Assembly (NCBI GenBank): GCA_003353785.1
Contig: PIVX01000003.1
Span: 1-64,000, forward strand
Reading direction: 5' to 3'
Origin: Gammaproteobacteria bacterium
GTDB lineage: Bacteria; Pseudomonadota; Gammaproteobacteria; PIVX01
Length of the DNA: 64,000 bases
Shown piece after piece: positions 8,594-17,839 of the stretch (positions are counted from its first letter, which is position 1; every line of letters begins with the position of its first letter). Under the pieces are notes generated by a model. The model worked only from the letters and a program-made list of their open reading frames with translations. It did not search any database and was not told the DNA's origin. Made by a program: the position numbers and the translations under genes.

Positions 8594-8749
8594 TTTAATT
8601 TTTATGCGATATAAACTTGTTCGATTGGCAAATTTACGAGCTATATTTTACTAGTATTTGATATTCTATCTTTAATAGTATTTGAACTTATTAGCTCTCC
8701 GGGGTAAAATTTAGGAAGTTCAATCGTTTTATCAAAGAGGGTGTTATTT
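8594..8749 (+). promoter_or_regulatory. rpoS-htpG spacer, probable htpG promoter region
   Basis: The 156-bp gap contains a twice-repeated TAGTATTTGA (8651 and 8687 area) and the GAGGG ribosome site (8737-8741) before htpG. I looked for a sigma-32 promoter and found only a weak resemblance, so no exact element is claimed. Confidence 0.3.
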
Positions 8750-10663
8750 ATGGTATCTAATTCACAAGGAACAGAAAATATACAATTTCAAACTGAGGTT
8801 AGCCAGTTATTACATTTGGTTATTCATTCCCTATACAGCAATAAAGAAATTTTCTTGCGCGAATTAATATCAAACGCATCTGATGCTAACGATAAACTTC
8901 GGTTTACAGCACTTAATAATAATAGTTTGTATGGTAATGATTCAGAGCTAAGGATTAATGTAGATATTGATCAGGAGAAGAAGACCATAACTATATCTGA
9001 TAATGGCATAGGAATGTCTAGAGAAGATATTGTAGACAATCTTGGTACTATAGCTAAATCTGGAACTAAAGAGTTTCTAGCAAAATTAACTGGAGATGCT
9101 GCTAAGGATTCTAACTTAATAGGACAATTCGGTGTTGGGTTTTATTCTGCATTTATTGTTGCAGACAAGGTAACAGTCTGTACTAGAAAAGCTGGCCTTA
9201 ATGCTAATGAAGCCATTGAATGGGAATCTTCTGGTGAAAGTAATTATACAATCAAAAATATTACTAAAGATAGTCGAGGTACTGATGTTATATTACACAT
9301 CAAAAAAGATGAACAGGAATTTTTAAGTGATTATAAAGTAAGATCTGTAATAACCAAATATTCGGATCATATTGCATGGCCTGTTAATATGCAGAAATTA
9401 ATTAGTAGTGATGATAAGCAAGAGAAAGCTAGTGAGAAAGCTAGTGAGAAAGAATATGAAGTGGTTAATAAAGCTAAAGCTATGTGGGCTTTAGCTAAGA
9501 AGGATATTACTGAACAAGATTATATACAGTTTTACAAACATATTGCTCATGATATAAGTGATCCAGCTATTTGGTCTCATAATAGGGTTGAAGGAAAAAC
9601 AGAATATACTACACTATTGTATTTACCCCAAAATGCTCCTTTTGATATTGGTAATAGGGAACAAAAGCATGGATTACATCTATATGTAAAAAGAGTGTTT
9701 ATAATGGATAATGCAGATCAATTCCTACCAAATTACTTGCGGTTTGTAAAAGGTTTAATTGACTCTAATGATCTTCCTTTAAATATTTCAAGAGAAATTC
9801 TTCAAAGTAATGCTATTGTTAATACTATAAAAAATGCTTTAACAAAAAAAGTTTTATCACTAATTGATAAATTGTCTGAAGATCAAGATAAATATGCTTC
9901 ATTTTGGAATGAATTTGGTTCTATTCTAAGAGAAGGGATAGTAGAAGATTTTTCTAATAAAGAAAGTATTGCAAAATTATTGAGATTTAAAACTACTAGT
10001 TCTAAGTCTGAAGATGAATTATTCTCTTTTGCTGATTATCTAGCGAGAGTTAAAAATAAACAAGAAAATATATATTATTTGACTGCAAGCTCATATGGTA
10101 CTGCTAAAAGTAGTCCTCATTTAGAATTATTTAATTCTAAGGGAATAGAGGTGATTTTATTTACTGATAGAATCGATGAATGGGTTGTTAATCACTTAGA
10201 TAGTTTTGAAGGCAAAAAATTACAGTCAATTACTCATGGAGAATTACAAGATGATTTGCTTGGTAAAGAACAAGATGATTTAAAAGAATCTAAAGAAGAG
10301 TTAAAACCCAATATAGAGAAAATCTATAAAGTATTAGGAAATAAAGTTAAATCAGTTAGAGAAAGTAAGAGACTTACAACCTCACCTGCCTGTCTTGTAG
10401 CAGATGAGGGAGAAATGAGTCGAGAAATGATTAAGATCTTAGAAGCTACTGGACAACCGGCACCAAAGGCTTTACCTACACTGGAAATTAATTGTAAACA
10501 TCCTTTAATTAAGAAGATTATTGCAGAAGATAAAGAAGAACAATTAAATGATTGGATAAATTTAGTATTTGAACAAGCAATCTTGGCTGAAGGAGGATTG
10601 CTAGAAGAACCTGGTAAATTTGTTAGTAGACTAAATAAATTGTTGTTACAATTAAGTGCATAG
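8750..10663 (+). CDS. htpG: Molecular chaperone HtpG (Hsp90)
   Basis: Bacterial Hsp90, 637 residues from ATG 8750 (GAGGG eight bases upstream; an in-frame GTG at 8741 is less likely). The GHKL ATPase domain shows NKEIFLRELISNASDA with the catalytic Glu, DNGIGM, and the lid GQFGVGFYSAF. The middle domain has LPLNISREILQ with the ATP-sensing Arg, and a C-terminal dimerisation domain follows. In the usual SNASDALDKLRF motif the Leu is Asn here. A 12-bp unit (GAGAAAGCTAGT) is repeated near 9422-9453, giving EKASEKASEKE in the charged linker. Confidence 0.96.
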   Translation: MVSNSQGTENIQFQTEVSQLLHLVIHSLYSNKEIFLRELISNASDANDKLRFTALNNNSLYGNDSELRINVDIDQEKKTITISDNGIGMSREDIVDNLGTIAKSGTKEFLAKLTGDAAKDSNLIGQFGVGFYSAFIVADKVTVCTRKAGLNANEAIEWESSGESNYTIKNITKDSRGTDVILHIKKDEQEFLSDYKVRSVITKYSDHIAWPVNMQKLISSDDKQEKASEKASEKEYEVVNKAKAMWALAKKDITEQDYIQFYKHIAHDISDPAIWSHNRVEGKTEYTTLLYLPQNAPFDIGNREQKHGLHLYVKRVFIMDNADQFLPNYLRFVKGLIDSNDLPLNISREILQSNAIVNTIKNALTKKVLSLIDKLSEDQDKYASFWNEFGSILREGIVEDFSNKESIAKLLRFKTTSSKSEDELFSFADYLARVKNKQENIYYLTASSYGTAKSSPHLELFNSKGIEVILFTDRIDEWVVNHLDSFEGKKLQSITHGELQDDLLGKEQDDLKESKEELKPNIEKIYKVLGNKVKSVRESKRLTTSPACLVADEGEMSREMIKILEATGQPAPKALPTLEINCKHPLIKKIIAEDKEEQLNDWINLVFEQAILAEGGLLEEPGKFVSRLNKLLLQLSA

Positions 10664-10668
10664 TAATT

Positions 10669-10935
10669 ATGACGGATTATTATTCCAATTTTATTGGTAT
10701 TGTTGGTGTGTCTTTAGTACTGTTAGCTTATTTCCTGCTCCAGACTAATACTATCTCTAATAAAGAAATTGGATTTTCATTACTTAACTTATTAGGAGCA
10801 ATATTGATATTATATTCTTTATTATATCATTGGAATTTAGCATCAGTGATAATAGAGATAGCTTGGATCATAATAAGTATTCAAGGATTAATAACTTATT
10901 ATATTAATTCTCGCTCAAAAACTACTTCCACTTAA
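10669..10935 (+). CDS. Small membrane protein, CBU_0592-like family
   Basis: This 88-residue protein has three hydrophobic helices and follows htpG by 5 bp. Its pattern (GIVGVSLVLLAYFLLQT, then LLNLLGAILILYSLLYHWN, then IIEIAWIIISIQGL) matches the small CBU_0592-type membrane family common in Coxiella and other Proteobacteria. Function is unknown. Its end overlaps the convergent thioredoxin-like gene by 14 bp. Confidence 0.75.
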   Translation: MTDYYSNFIGIVGVSLVLLAYFLLQTNTISNKEIGFSLLNLLGAILILYSLLYHWNLASVIIEIAWIIISIQGLITYYINSRSKTTST

Positions 10936-11479
10936 TATTACATCCAATGCTGTTATATTGAGGTTCTGGCACTTTTTGATTACCTAGAATACAATTTAGA
11001 GCATTTTTTAAATCTATACCACTTAATTTTTCATTGTTAATTCCCGGGGAAGAGGCGTCAAATCTGCCGTGATATCTGAGCAACAATTCATGATCATAAA
11101 CATATATGTCAGGTGTACAAGAAGCTTTATAATCTTTGGCAACTTCCTGAGTTTCATCAAAAAGGTAAGGGAATGTTATACTGTGCTCTAGAGCAAATTC
11201 TTTCATCTTGTCAGGGGAATCTGCCGGGAAACTATCTACATCATTTGAGTTAATTGCTATACAATTTACACTTTTGGACTCAAATTCTTGTATTACTTCT
11301 ATAAATTTATCTATGATATAAAGAACATAAGGACAGTGATTGCACATGAATATTATAACAGTGGTTTTACTGCTTGTGGTGCTATGTAGATTTATAGATT
11401 TGTTAGTTATTTGATCTTCTAAAGTAAAATCTGGAGCTTTAGAGCCAAGTATTAGTTGATTAGAATTGGTTTCGACCAT
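10922..11479 (-). CDS. Thioredoxin-like redoxin (AhpC/TSA fold)
   Basis: 185 residues with a peroxiredoxin/thioredoxin fold: an N-terminal KAPDFTLED, a CxxC redox centre CNHC (Cys46/Cys49) in FMCNHCPYV, and the cis-Pro segment KASCTPDIYVYD. The CNHCPYV form is typical of a widespread family of cytosolic thioredoxin-like proteins annotated only as thioredoxin family. No signal peptide is seen, so it is probably a cytoplasmic disulfide or peroxide reductase. It lies 2 bp after the SDR gene and so is co-transcribed with it. Confidence 0.82.
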   Translation of the reverse strand: MVETNSNQLILGSKAPDFTLEDQITNKSINLHSTTSSKTTVIIFMCNHCPYVLYIIDKFIEVIQEFESKSVNCIAINSNDVDSFPADSPDKMKEFALEHSITFPYLFDETQEVAKDYKASCTPDIYVYDHELLLRYHGRFDASSPGINNEKLSGIDLKNALNCILGNQKVPEPQYNSIGCNIKWK

Positions 11480-11481
11480 TA

Positions 11482-12255
11482 TTAACTCCTATTTCTATTA
11501 ATAAGTGTGGTAGATGATTGATCTACTGGTAAAACTAATATTTCGCTTATATTAACATGAGCTGGTCTTGTAATAGCAAATAATATTGTTTCAGCAATAT
11601 CATTAGCAGTAAGAGGCTGCATATCTTGATAAATAGCTTGTGCCTGTTTATTATTTTTATTAAATCTAACTAGACTAAATTCTGTTTCTACCATCCCAGG
11701 ATCAATAGAAGACACTTTTATGTTAGTACCTGTTAGATCTAGTTTTAGTCCTTTTGAAATAGCTTTCTCAGCGTGTTTGCTGGCACAATATACTGCTCCT
11801 CCAGGATAAACCTCATGACTAGCAATTGATCCAATATTTACAATATGTCCAGTATTGTTTTCCACCATCGTGGGTAAAACCTTGTTGGTAATGGCAAGCA
11901 ACCCTACTATGTTAGTATTTATCATAACCCGCCAATCTTTAATACTGCCGTCTTGTATTTTGTCTTTACCAATAGCTAGGCCTGCATTATTAATAAGGAT
12001 ATCTATATTTTGCCATGCTTCTGCGAGTGTAGTAAAAGCTTCGTCAATATTTTTTTGTTCTGTTATGTCTACTTTTAGCGGTAATATCTCAACTTTATAT
12101 TTTGATGATAATTTTTCTGCAAGTTCATCAAGAATATATTTTCTTCTGGCAAGTAAAATTAATTTAGCACCATGTTTAGCAAATAAATTTGCACAGGCTA
12201 GGCCTATACCGCTACTTGCTCCTGTGATCAGGATGGTTTTGTTCTTAAGAGTCAT
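11482..12255 (-). CDS. Short-chain dehydrogenase/reductase (YdfG-like)
   Basis: 257-residue classical SDR with the NAD(P)-binding TGASSGIG (residues 11-18), NNAG, the catalytic serine in NIGSIAS and the YCASK catalytic Tyr/Lys. The LLARR after the second strand hints at NADP preference. Downstream SSIDPGMVETEF and RPAHVNISEILVLP agree with the YdfG/3-hydroxy acid dehydrogenase branch. The substrate cannot be settled from sequence. It heads a two-gene minus-strand unit and is divergent from mutH. Confidence 0.85.
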   Translation of the reverse strand: MTLKNKTILITGASSGIGLACANLFAKHGAKLILLARRKYILDELAEKLSSKYKVEILPLKVDITEQKNIDEAFTTLAEAWQNIDILINNAGLAIGKDKIQDGSIKDWRVMINTNIVGLLAITNKVLPTMVENNTGHIVNIGSIASHEVYPGGAVYCASKHAEKAISKGLKLDLTGTNIKVSSIDPGMVETEFSLVRFNKNNKQAQAIYQDMQPLTANDIAETILFAITRPAHVNISEILVLPVDQSSTTLINRNRS

Positions 12256-12366
12256 ACCTTACTCGTGGATATATACTAGTGATTATGCTATATTCGGTTG
12301 AGAATAACAAATCTTTATGAGGTTGCATGCCTTATTATCCAATGTGAAATTCTTTAAATTTTAATT

Positions 12367-13035
12367 ATGCATAATGTATTACCGCCAGAATCAAAATTTG
12401 CTTTAGAAAATAGTTGTAATAGAATTGTTGGTAAAACAATTGGAGAAATTGCGAAAACTTACGGTGTTGTGGTACCAAAAAATTTAAAGCACTTTAAAGG
12501 ATGGATAGGCCAGTTATTCGAATATGCTCTTGGTGCCAATTCAGGCTCTAAGCCAGTACCTGATTTTGAACATTTGGGTATAGAATTAAAAACGATTCCT
12601 ATTTCTGACAAATTAAAACCATTAGAGTCTACATATGTATGTAATATAAATTTACATAACCTAGTACAACAGACTTGGGAAAATTCTCTTGTTAAAAAAA
12701 AGATATCGCATGTGCTTTGGGTGCCGATTATATCAATCTCGGATAATATAGCAAATCGAATTGTTGCAGCCCCAATATTTTGGCGTCCTTCTGTAGAAGA
12801 ATTATCTGTTATAAAGGGAGATTGGCACGAACTAATAGAATATCTAGCACTAGGACAAGTTGAAGATATACATGGTAAGTTAGGAATTTTTTTGCAGGTA
12901 AGACCAAAAGCAGCAAATAGTAAATCTCGTAGTAAAGCAGTAAACCAAATTGGTCAATTATATAAAACTTTGCCTCGTGGTTTCTATTTGCGAGCTAGTT
13001 TTACTGAACAAATTATAAAAAATAATTATTTATGA
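12367..13035 (+). CDS. mutH: DNA mismatch repair endonuclease MutH
   Basis: MutH nicks the unmethylated strand at hemimethylated GATC sites during methyl-directed mismatch repair. The catalytic residues E52, D66, E73 and K75 keep exactly the spacing of E. coli E56, D70, E77 and K79 (context PDFEHLGIELKTI). At 222 residues it is standard. MutH occurs almost only in Dam-methylating gammaproteobacteria, so it implies a dam gene elsewhere and helps place the organism. It is monocistronic, divergent from the SDR. Confidence 0.92.
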   Translation: MHNVLPPESKFALENSCNRIVGKTIGEIAKTYGVVVPKNLKHFKGWIGQLFEYALGANSGSKPVPDFEHLGIELKTIPISDKLKPLESTYVCNINLHNLVQQTWENSLVKKKISHVLWVPIISISDNIANRIVAAPIFWRPSVEELSVIKGDWHELIEYLALGQVEDIHGKLGIFLQVRPKAANSKSRSKAVNQIGQLYKTLPRGFYLRASFTEQIIKNNYL

Positions 13036-13273
13036 TGTTTTTAAAAACGGTTTGGTTGCTTATTCTTGCTATTTTTAGATGAATTAACTAGTAGCTTAGG
13101 GGAATAGGATCTAAATTATTCCCAGAAGAATATTTCACCATTTTTTGCTGTAAAAGCAATCACTATTTGTGAATTAGAAAAAATCACGTTTAAGTATATT
13201 AATGTTGCAAAAATGTCAGCCATGGATGGCGCCGAAAAGTGTGCTTAATAAGAAACATTTGTAATAACATTGA

Positions 13274-13498
13274 TTTTATCTTACTGAAATAAAAAGAAAT
13301 GTTCATGATGGTATAGGAAATTTTGCTAGTAAAATAACTAAAAATCACACAGGTGATGCATTAATGAAAGAAGTTAATATTACAAGCTTTGCATATTTAC
13401 AGCAGTATGTATTTTTGTCACCAGCATCACAATCTAAAGTAGAAATTTCCAGCGATAATTTTGGAAATTATAGAACTATATATATGGCTGCTCCATAA
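13274..13498 (+). pseudogene. Possible gene remnant, open frame without a start
   Basis: A frame opens after a TGA and stays open for 74 codons to a TAA at 13496-13498. Its C-terminal part reads like a real protein end (VHDGIGNFASKITKNH, FAYLQQYVFLSPAS). There is no ATG before a mid-frame Met and no ribosome site. I recognise no family. It may be the end of a decayed gene in the 577-bp mutH-luxR gap. The rest of that gap (13036-13273) has no coding signal. Confidence 0.3.
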
Positions 13499-13512
13499 AA
13501 GATAATTTATAT

Positions 13513-13524
13513 ATTGTCGACAAT
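13513..13524. promoter_or_regulatory. 12-bp perfect palindrome upstream of LuxR-type gene
   Basis: ATTGTCGACAAT is a perfect palindrome 89 bp before the regulator start. Position and symmetry fit a dimeric-regulator operator such as an autoregulatory LuxR-type site, but no second copy was found. Confidence 0.3.
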
Positions 13525-13612
13525 GTAATTGTATGTCATAATTTTTAAAAAATTTGGATTTGCTATCGTTATATGAAGATGAGGCTTTCAAGGACTAAAG
13601 GAGTGATAAGCA

Positions 13613-14386
13613 GTGAATTTATTTGCAGAAGATTTTATTCAGGGATATACGAAGTATGAAAAGATTTTTGATAAATGGTGTGAAAAAGCGTCTTTCCTAG
13701 GTGATATTCAACAATGTGCTATTTGTGAGCTTGATAGTTCTGGTCATGCTTTTATAGCATCTAATAGACCAGATATTGGTGAACAGGGCTTAACTAAAAA
13801 ATGGTATTTGTATGAGCCTGAGTGGTCTTTTTTTAAAAATCCTAGAGAAGGATTTAATACTTATACTACTCAATTTGGAAATGAAAACTCGGAAATTTAT
13901 GCAAAAGAGCACAGATATTCATGGTTCTATTATACAGAAGTGCTCGATGATAAGACACAAAGGAATTATGGTTTTGTTTCTAATTCACCAAATATTTATG
14001 ATAAATTAATTCAAAATATTAATGTTGTCAAAAAATTCATAAAATTTTTTAAAGAAGAAAACAAGGATATAATTGAATATTGTCAAGAGCATAAATTTAA
14101 TTTAGCAGCAGAAAGTACCAATTTTTTTAGAAGTAGCTATGAGATTGATAAAACCCAAAGAGAAAAAATAAACGACTTATTACAAAGCATGGGTATTTTG
14201 GATAGTAATCAAAATATCACTGAGCGTGAATGGCAATGTATTGATATGTTGAAATTTGGTAAATCAGCGAATCAAACAGGTAAGATATTAGGAATTTCTA
14301 GAAGAACGGTTGAAACACACTTCGACCATATAAAGAAAAAATTAAAACTAGACTCTAAGTCTTCAATATTAGAAACAATTAGCTGA
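13613..14386 (+). CDS. LuxR-family transcriptional regulator
   Basis: 257 residues. An N-terminal sensor-like domain of about 180 residues is followed by a GerE/LuxR helix-turn-helix at the C-terminus (from about residue 202: ITEREWQCIDML, then ILGISRRTVETHF and IKKKLKL). The sensor half aligns in layout with the proteins at 22852 and 23708, so all three form a local family of LuxR solos; no luxI-type synthase is in the window. The start is GTG 13613 with AAAGGAG nine bases upstream. It lies 12 bp before a symporter gene, which it may control. Confidence 0.82.
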   Translation: MNLFAEDFIQGYTKYEKIFDKWCEKASFLGDIQQCAICELDSSGHAFIASNRPDIGEQGLTKKWYLYEPEWSFFKNPREGFNTYTTQFGNENSEIYAKEHRYSWFYYTEVLDDKTQRNYGFVSNSPNIYDKLIQNINVVKKFIKFFKEENKDIIEYCQEHKFNLAAESTNFFRSSYEIDKTQREKINDLLQSMGILDSNQNITEREWQCIDMLKFGKSANQTGKILGISRRTVETHFDHIKKKLKLDSKSSILETIS

Positions 14387-14398
14387 TTATTAATATAT

Positions 14399-15889
14399 AT
14401 GTTTACACCAGAGTTAATAGCTATATCGGGATTAATATTATCGAGCACAATATTTTATTTGTATGCCCGCGGGGTTAACAAAGAAAAATTAACTCTAGAT
14501 GGTTTTATGTTGTATGACAGGGGACTTAGTAAATCCCAGTTTGGTAATACTTTGGCAGCAAGTTGTTTTTCTTTGGCAATGTCTGTGACATTTTATTTTT
14601 TTAGTCATCCATTATATGGTCTGTTCATGCTGGTATCTCCCATTTCTTATATTTCGGGTCAGTATTTTTTTGTTTGGTTAGTAAAGCAATCTAGAGTGGA
14701 TTTTAGTCAATGTCGTACTATATCGGACTTATGTTATAAACTATATCCAAGTAAGAGTGTTGCAAGATTGATAACAATAATGACGTTAAGTACGTTCATA
14801 ATGGTAGTGTTCGTAGAACTTTATATTGGCACAATAGTATTAACTGTTTTTTTACCGGATGAAATTATTTATAAGACGTTATCTTTTTTAGGGTTGGGGC
14901 TACTGGTTTTAATGTATGTTAGGCTAGGAGGCTATAAAGCATTAGTCAGAACAGATAAGTGGCAATTAACTTTGATGTTGATGTCTGTTATTTTAATATT
15001 CACATATAGTGTGTTTGCTCCTGCAGTTAATGGAGCTGATGTTGGTAACATTCTATTAAATACTTTGCATTATAAGGAGGACAATTGGCCTTTACTGGGT
15101 TTTGTCGTGTGGCTGTGTACAATGAATTTTCTAATGCCTTTTACTCAAATATCCTATTGGCAAAGAATAGCAGCTTCTAAAAGTGCTGATATTTCTTTAA
15201 AAGGATTGATATATTCTTCTTGGAAATTGTTTATATTATTTCTTTGTCCGATGTTAGGATTTATTTTACTAACGGCGAAAGGGTATACTTTTGAGGCATT
15301 TCCAGAATTTTTACAAACGATAAAGAATACTAATTGGATCTCAGGATATATTGTATTTCCACTTCTTGTAGTTGGTTTTTGTTCGATGACATTCTCTTCT
15401 GCAGATACAGCAGTAATAGCTATTACATATACACTATCTGATAAAAATACATTTTTGAGACATTTTTCAAATATGGATGAGAATAAACTCAGAAGGACAT
15501 TAGTAATATTAATTTCATTGATATTACTTATTTTAGTTGTTATATATTGGTTGCAGTATACGGGATTGCAGGGGTGGTTAATGCCCCTTATATATACTGC
15601 ATGTGGACAATTAACAGTTTTAGTTCCTTTACCTCTGTTTATACTCATCCAATTGGCAAGAGGTCAGGAAATTAAATCTATTAATGTTACAAAGAAGAAT
15701 ACCTTTCTATTATTCAACAGTATTATTTTAGCTTGGGTTATCTTAATAATTAATACATACTTATCTAAAACAACAGGTTCTCAATTATGGATGCAGATTT
15801 CAGTGCCTGTTGGTGCATTAATAATCAGCTGTGTTACTTGGAAAATATATAAGCCATCAGTTCTTGCTCGAAAGGTTATAAGGATCTAA
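14399..15889 (+). CDS. Sodium:solute symporter family transporter
   Basis: 496 residues, about 13 hydrophobic helices, with SSS-family marks: LGGYKALVRTDKWQ after the sixth helix and the FSSADTAVIAITY segment around the Na+ site (family consensus SSaDsll). Substrate unknown; relatives carry proline, pantothenate, sugars or sialic acid. It follows the LuxR-type regulator by 12 bp and probably shares its transcript. It converges with trpS across 22 bp. A second, dissimilar SSS transporter lies at 53590. Confidence 0.82.
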   Translation: MFTPELIAISGLILSSTIFYLYARGVNKEKLTLDGFMLYDRGLSKSQFGNTLAASCFSLAMSVTFYFFSHPLYGLFMLVSPISYISGQYFFVWLVKQSRVDFSQCRTISDLCYKLYPSKSVARLITIMTLSTFIMVVFVELYIGTIVLTVFLPDEIIYKTLSFLGLGLLVLMYVRLGGYKALVRTDKWQLTLMLMSVILIFTYSVFAPAVNGADVGNILLNTLHYKEDNWPLLGFVVWLCTMNFLMPFTQISYWQRIAASKSADISLKGLIYSSWKLFILFLCPMLGFILLTAKGYTFEAFPEFLQTIKNTNWISGYIVFPLLVVGFCSMTFSSADTAVIAITYTLSDKNTFLRHFSNMDENKLRRTLVILISLILLILVVIYWLQYTGLQGWLMPLIYTACGQLTVLVPLPLFILIQLARGQEIKSINVTKKNTFLLFNSIILAWVILIINTYLSKTTGSQLWMQISVPVGALIISCVTWKIYKPSVLARKVIRI

Positions 15890-15911
15890 TAAATTTTTTT
15901 ACTTGAATATT

Positions 15912-16913
15912 TTAACCAGTGAGACTTAACCCAATAGTTTTATATACTCTAGTAATAGTATCGTGTGCTATTGCTTGTGCCTTATCTTTTCCAGTATCTA
16001 TTATCTTACTTAGATAGGTTTGATCTTCCCTTATTTGATGGTATTTATCTTGAATGGGTTTGAGCAGCTCTATTATAGATTCAGCAGTCTTTTCTTTGAG
16101 TACTCCATAACCTTTCCCATAAAAATTGTCTTCAATTTCTTCAATTGGAGTATCTGTCGCAAGGTGAAGAAGTTTGATCAGGTTTGATATACCTGGCTTA
16201 TGTTCTTCATCAAACTTGATGTTTGCTTCACTGTCAGTCACAGCTCTCTTAAATTTTTTCATTATTAAATCAGTATTATCTAACAGACCTATATAGCTGT
16301 TAGTATTATTATCAGACTTAGACATTTTTGCTAATGGATTTTGGAGGCTCATAATTTTAGCTCCTACTGTAGGAATAATAGGTTGTGGCATAGTAAATAC
16401 TTCTTCGTAGTTTTTGTTAAATCTATTGGCAATATCTCTGCACAATTCAATATGTTGTTTTTGATCGGCTCCTACAGGAATAAAGCTAGTATTATAAAGT
16501 AGAATATCAGCTGCTTGTAAGCATGGGTATGCTAATAAACCTAGGTTAATATTATCTTTATTCTTTGCTGATTTATCTTTAAATTGAGTCATCCTATTTA
16601 ATTCGCCCATGAATGTTTGGCAATTAAGTATCCATGCCAGAACACAATGTTCATAAACCGTAGATTGAACAAAAATTATATTTTGCTCTGGTTCAAGCCC
16701 ACAGGCGATTAACAGAGCTACTGAGTCTAGAATATTACTTTTTAGTTGTTGTGGATCTTGTATAGCAGTTATAGCATGTAGATCAACTACTGAGAATATA
16801 CAATTATATTGATTCTGTAAATTAACCCATTGCCTGAATGCTCCCATATAGTTTCCTATAGTTAAGAGTCCAGAAGGTTGGATCCCACTGAATAGTGTTT
16901 TTTTATTTGTCAT
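15912..16913 (-). CDS. trpS: Tryptophan--tRNA ligase
   Basis: 333-residue class Ic aminoacyl-tRNA synthetase. The HIGH-type motif is TIGN (residues 18-21 in SGIQPSGLLTIGNYMGA). The KMSKS loop is intact in AKMSKSDNN. GADQKQHIEL and SVVDLHAIT complete the tryptophan-specific pattern. Length is typical. Its ATG overlaps the pcs stop by 4 bp, so the two genes are translationally coupled. Confidence 0.95.
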   Translation of the reverse strand: MTNKKTLFSGIQPSGLLTIGNYMGAFRQWVNLQNQYNCIFSVVDLHAITAIQDPQQLKSNILDSVALLIACGLEPEQNIIFVQSTVYEHCVLAWILNCQTFMGELNRMTQFKDKSAKNKDNINLGLLAYPCLQAADILLYNTSFIPVGADQKQHIELCRDIANRFNKNYEEVFTMPQPIIPTVGAKIMSLQNPLAKMSKSDNNTNSYIGLLDNTDLIMKKFKRAVTDSEANIKFDEEHKPGISNLIKLLHLATDTPIEEIEDNFYGKGYGVLKEKTAESIIELLKPIQDKYHQIREDQTYLSKIIDTGKDKAQAIAHDTITRVYKTIGLSLTG

Positions 16914-17641
16914 ATTGTTGCTTTATGTAAAGGTTTAATTGTTCTATAGATACTAAAGAATAAATAGCTAAATATGTATATGAAAGAATAGATAAAACAA
17001 AATGAACTTCTATATGGATAGAATACTAAAAGATGTAGACTTGTAGAAGCAAAAGCAAAGGTTGTCAGGTAAATAAAATATTTTAATGTCTTTGAATTGG
17101 TAACATGATCCATTCTAGATATGTACAAATATTTAATGGGAACAAAAACTAGAAAAATTAACAATAAAAATATGCTAAGATTAAATAATTTACTACCATT
17201 GACTACCAGCATATAAAATATAGTAAAATTCCAAAAGCATGGAAATCCTCTAAAAAAATTATCTTTAGTTTTTGCATTTGTATGAGCAAATTGATAGCTA
17301 GATGCAATTATAATCATGGAAATTACTGGTATGGACCAGGGGTCTTCCACAAATTTTTTTAAATAAATAAAAAAGCATGGAACGATAACATACGCGACAA
17401 AATCTATTAAATTATCTAATAATGCCCCATCTATTTGTGGTATGTTGCGTTTTACTTGGTATTTTCTAGCAAGTGTACCGTCTATAGAGTCAATTAGTAA
17501 GCATCCTGTTAAGGCCCAAATAGCTTTTATCCACTGGTATTTGTGTATAAAAATTAAACTAAAAATGCAAAATATAGCTCCACTTGCAGTTAGTATGTGT
17601 ACAAGCCATCCAGATAGATAAAGCTGTTTTTTGCTTGACAT
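16910..17641 (-). CDS. pcs: Phosphatidylcholine synthase (Pcs, CDP-alcohol phosphotransferase family)
   Basis: 243-residue inner-membrane enzyme that condenses CDP-diacylglycerol with choline to make phosphatidylcholine. The Pcs-type motif DG(X)2AR(X)12G(X)3D(X)3D is exact: D54-G55, A58-R59, G72, D76 and D80. The 12-residue gap (instead of 8) separates Pcs from other CDP-alcohol transferases. About seven hydrophobic helices. Choline-dependent Pcs is found in Legionella and other host-associated bacteria that take choline from the host. It is coupled to trpS. Confidence 0.9.
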   Translation of the reverse strand: MSSKKQLYLSGWLVHILTASGAIFCIFSLIFIHKYQWIKAIWALTGCLLIDSIDGTLARKYQVKRNIPQIDGALLDNLIDFVAYVIVPCFFIYLKKFVEDPWSIPVISMIIIASSYQFAHTNAKTKDNFFRGFPCFWNFTIFYMLVVNGSKLFNLSIFLLLIFLVFVPIKYLYISRMDHVTNSKTLKYFIYLTTFAFASTSLHLLVFYPYRSSFCFIYSFIYIFSYLFFSIYRTIKPLHKATI

Positions 17642-17839
17642 AAAAATTCCTATTTGAAAATACCTAATAGTAATATTTCTGTGAAAATTTGTATAGTAAC
17701 TTTAAATAGAATTAAGATTTTACCTTGATAAGCTAGTTTATTTTCAATAATGCATAGAAGAGTTAACCTATTAAATATATACTCTATAATAACGGTAAGT
17801 TCGTAATTATATACTTGGAAATTTATAGGGTAGCAGACT

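Noticed and set aside
8594-8749. Sigma-32-type promoter for htpG
   Set aside because: TTTGAA with CCGGGGT at roughly the right distance is a poor match to the CCCCAT -10 consensus.
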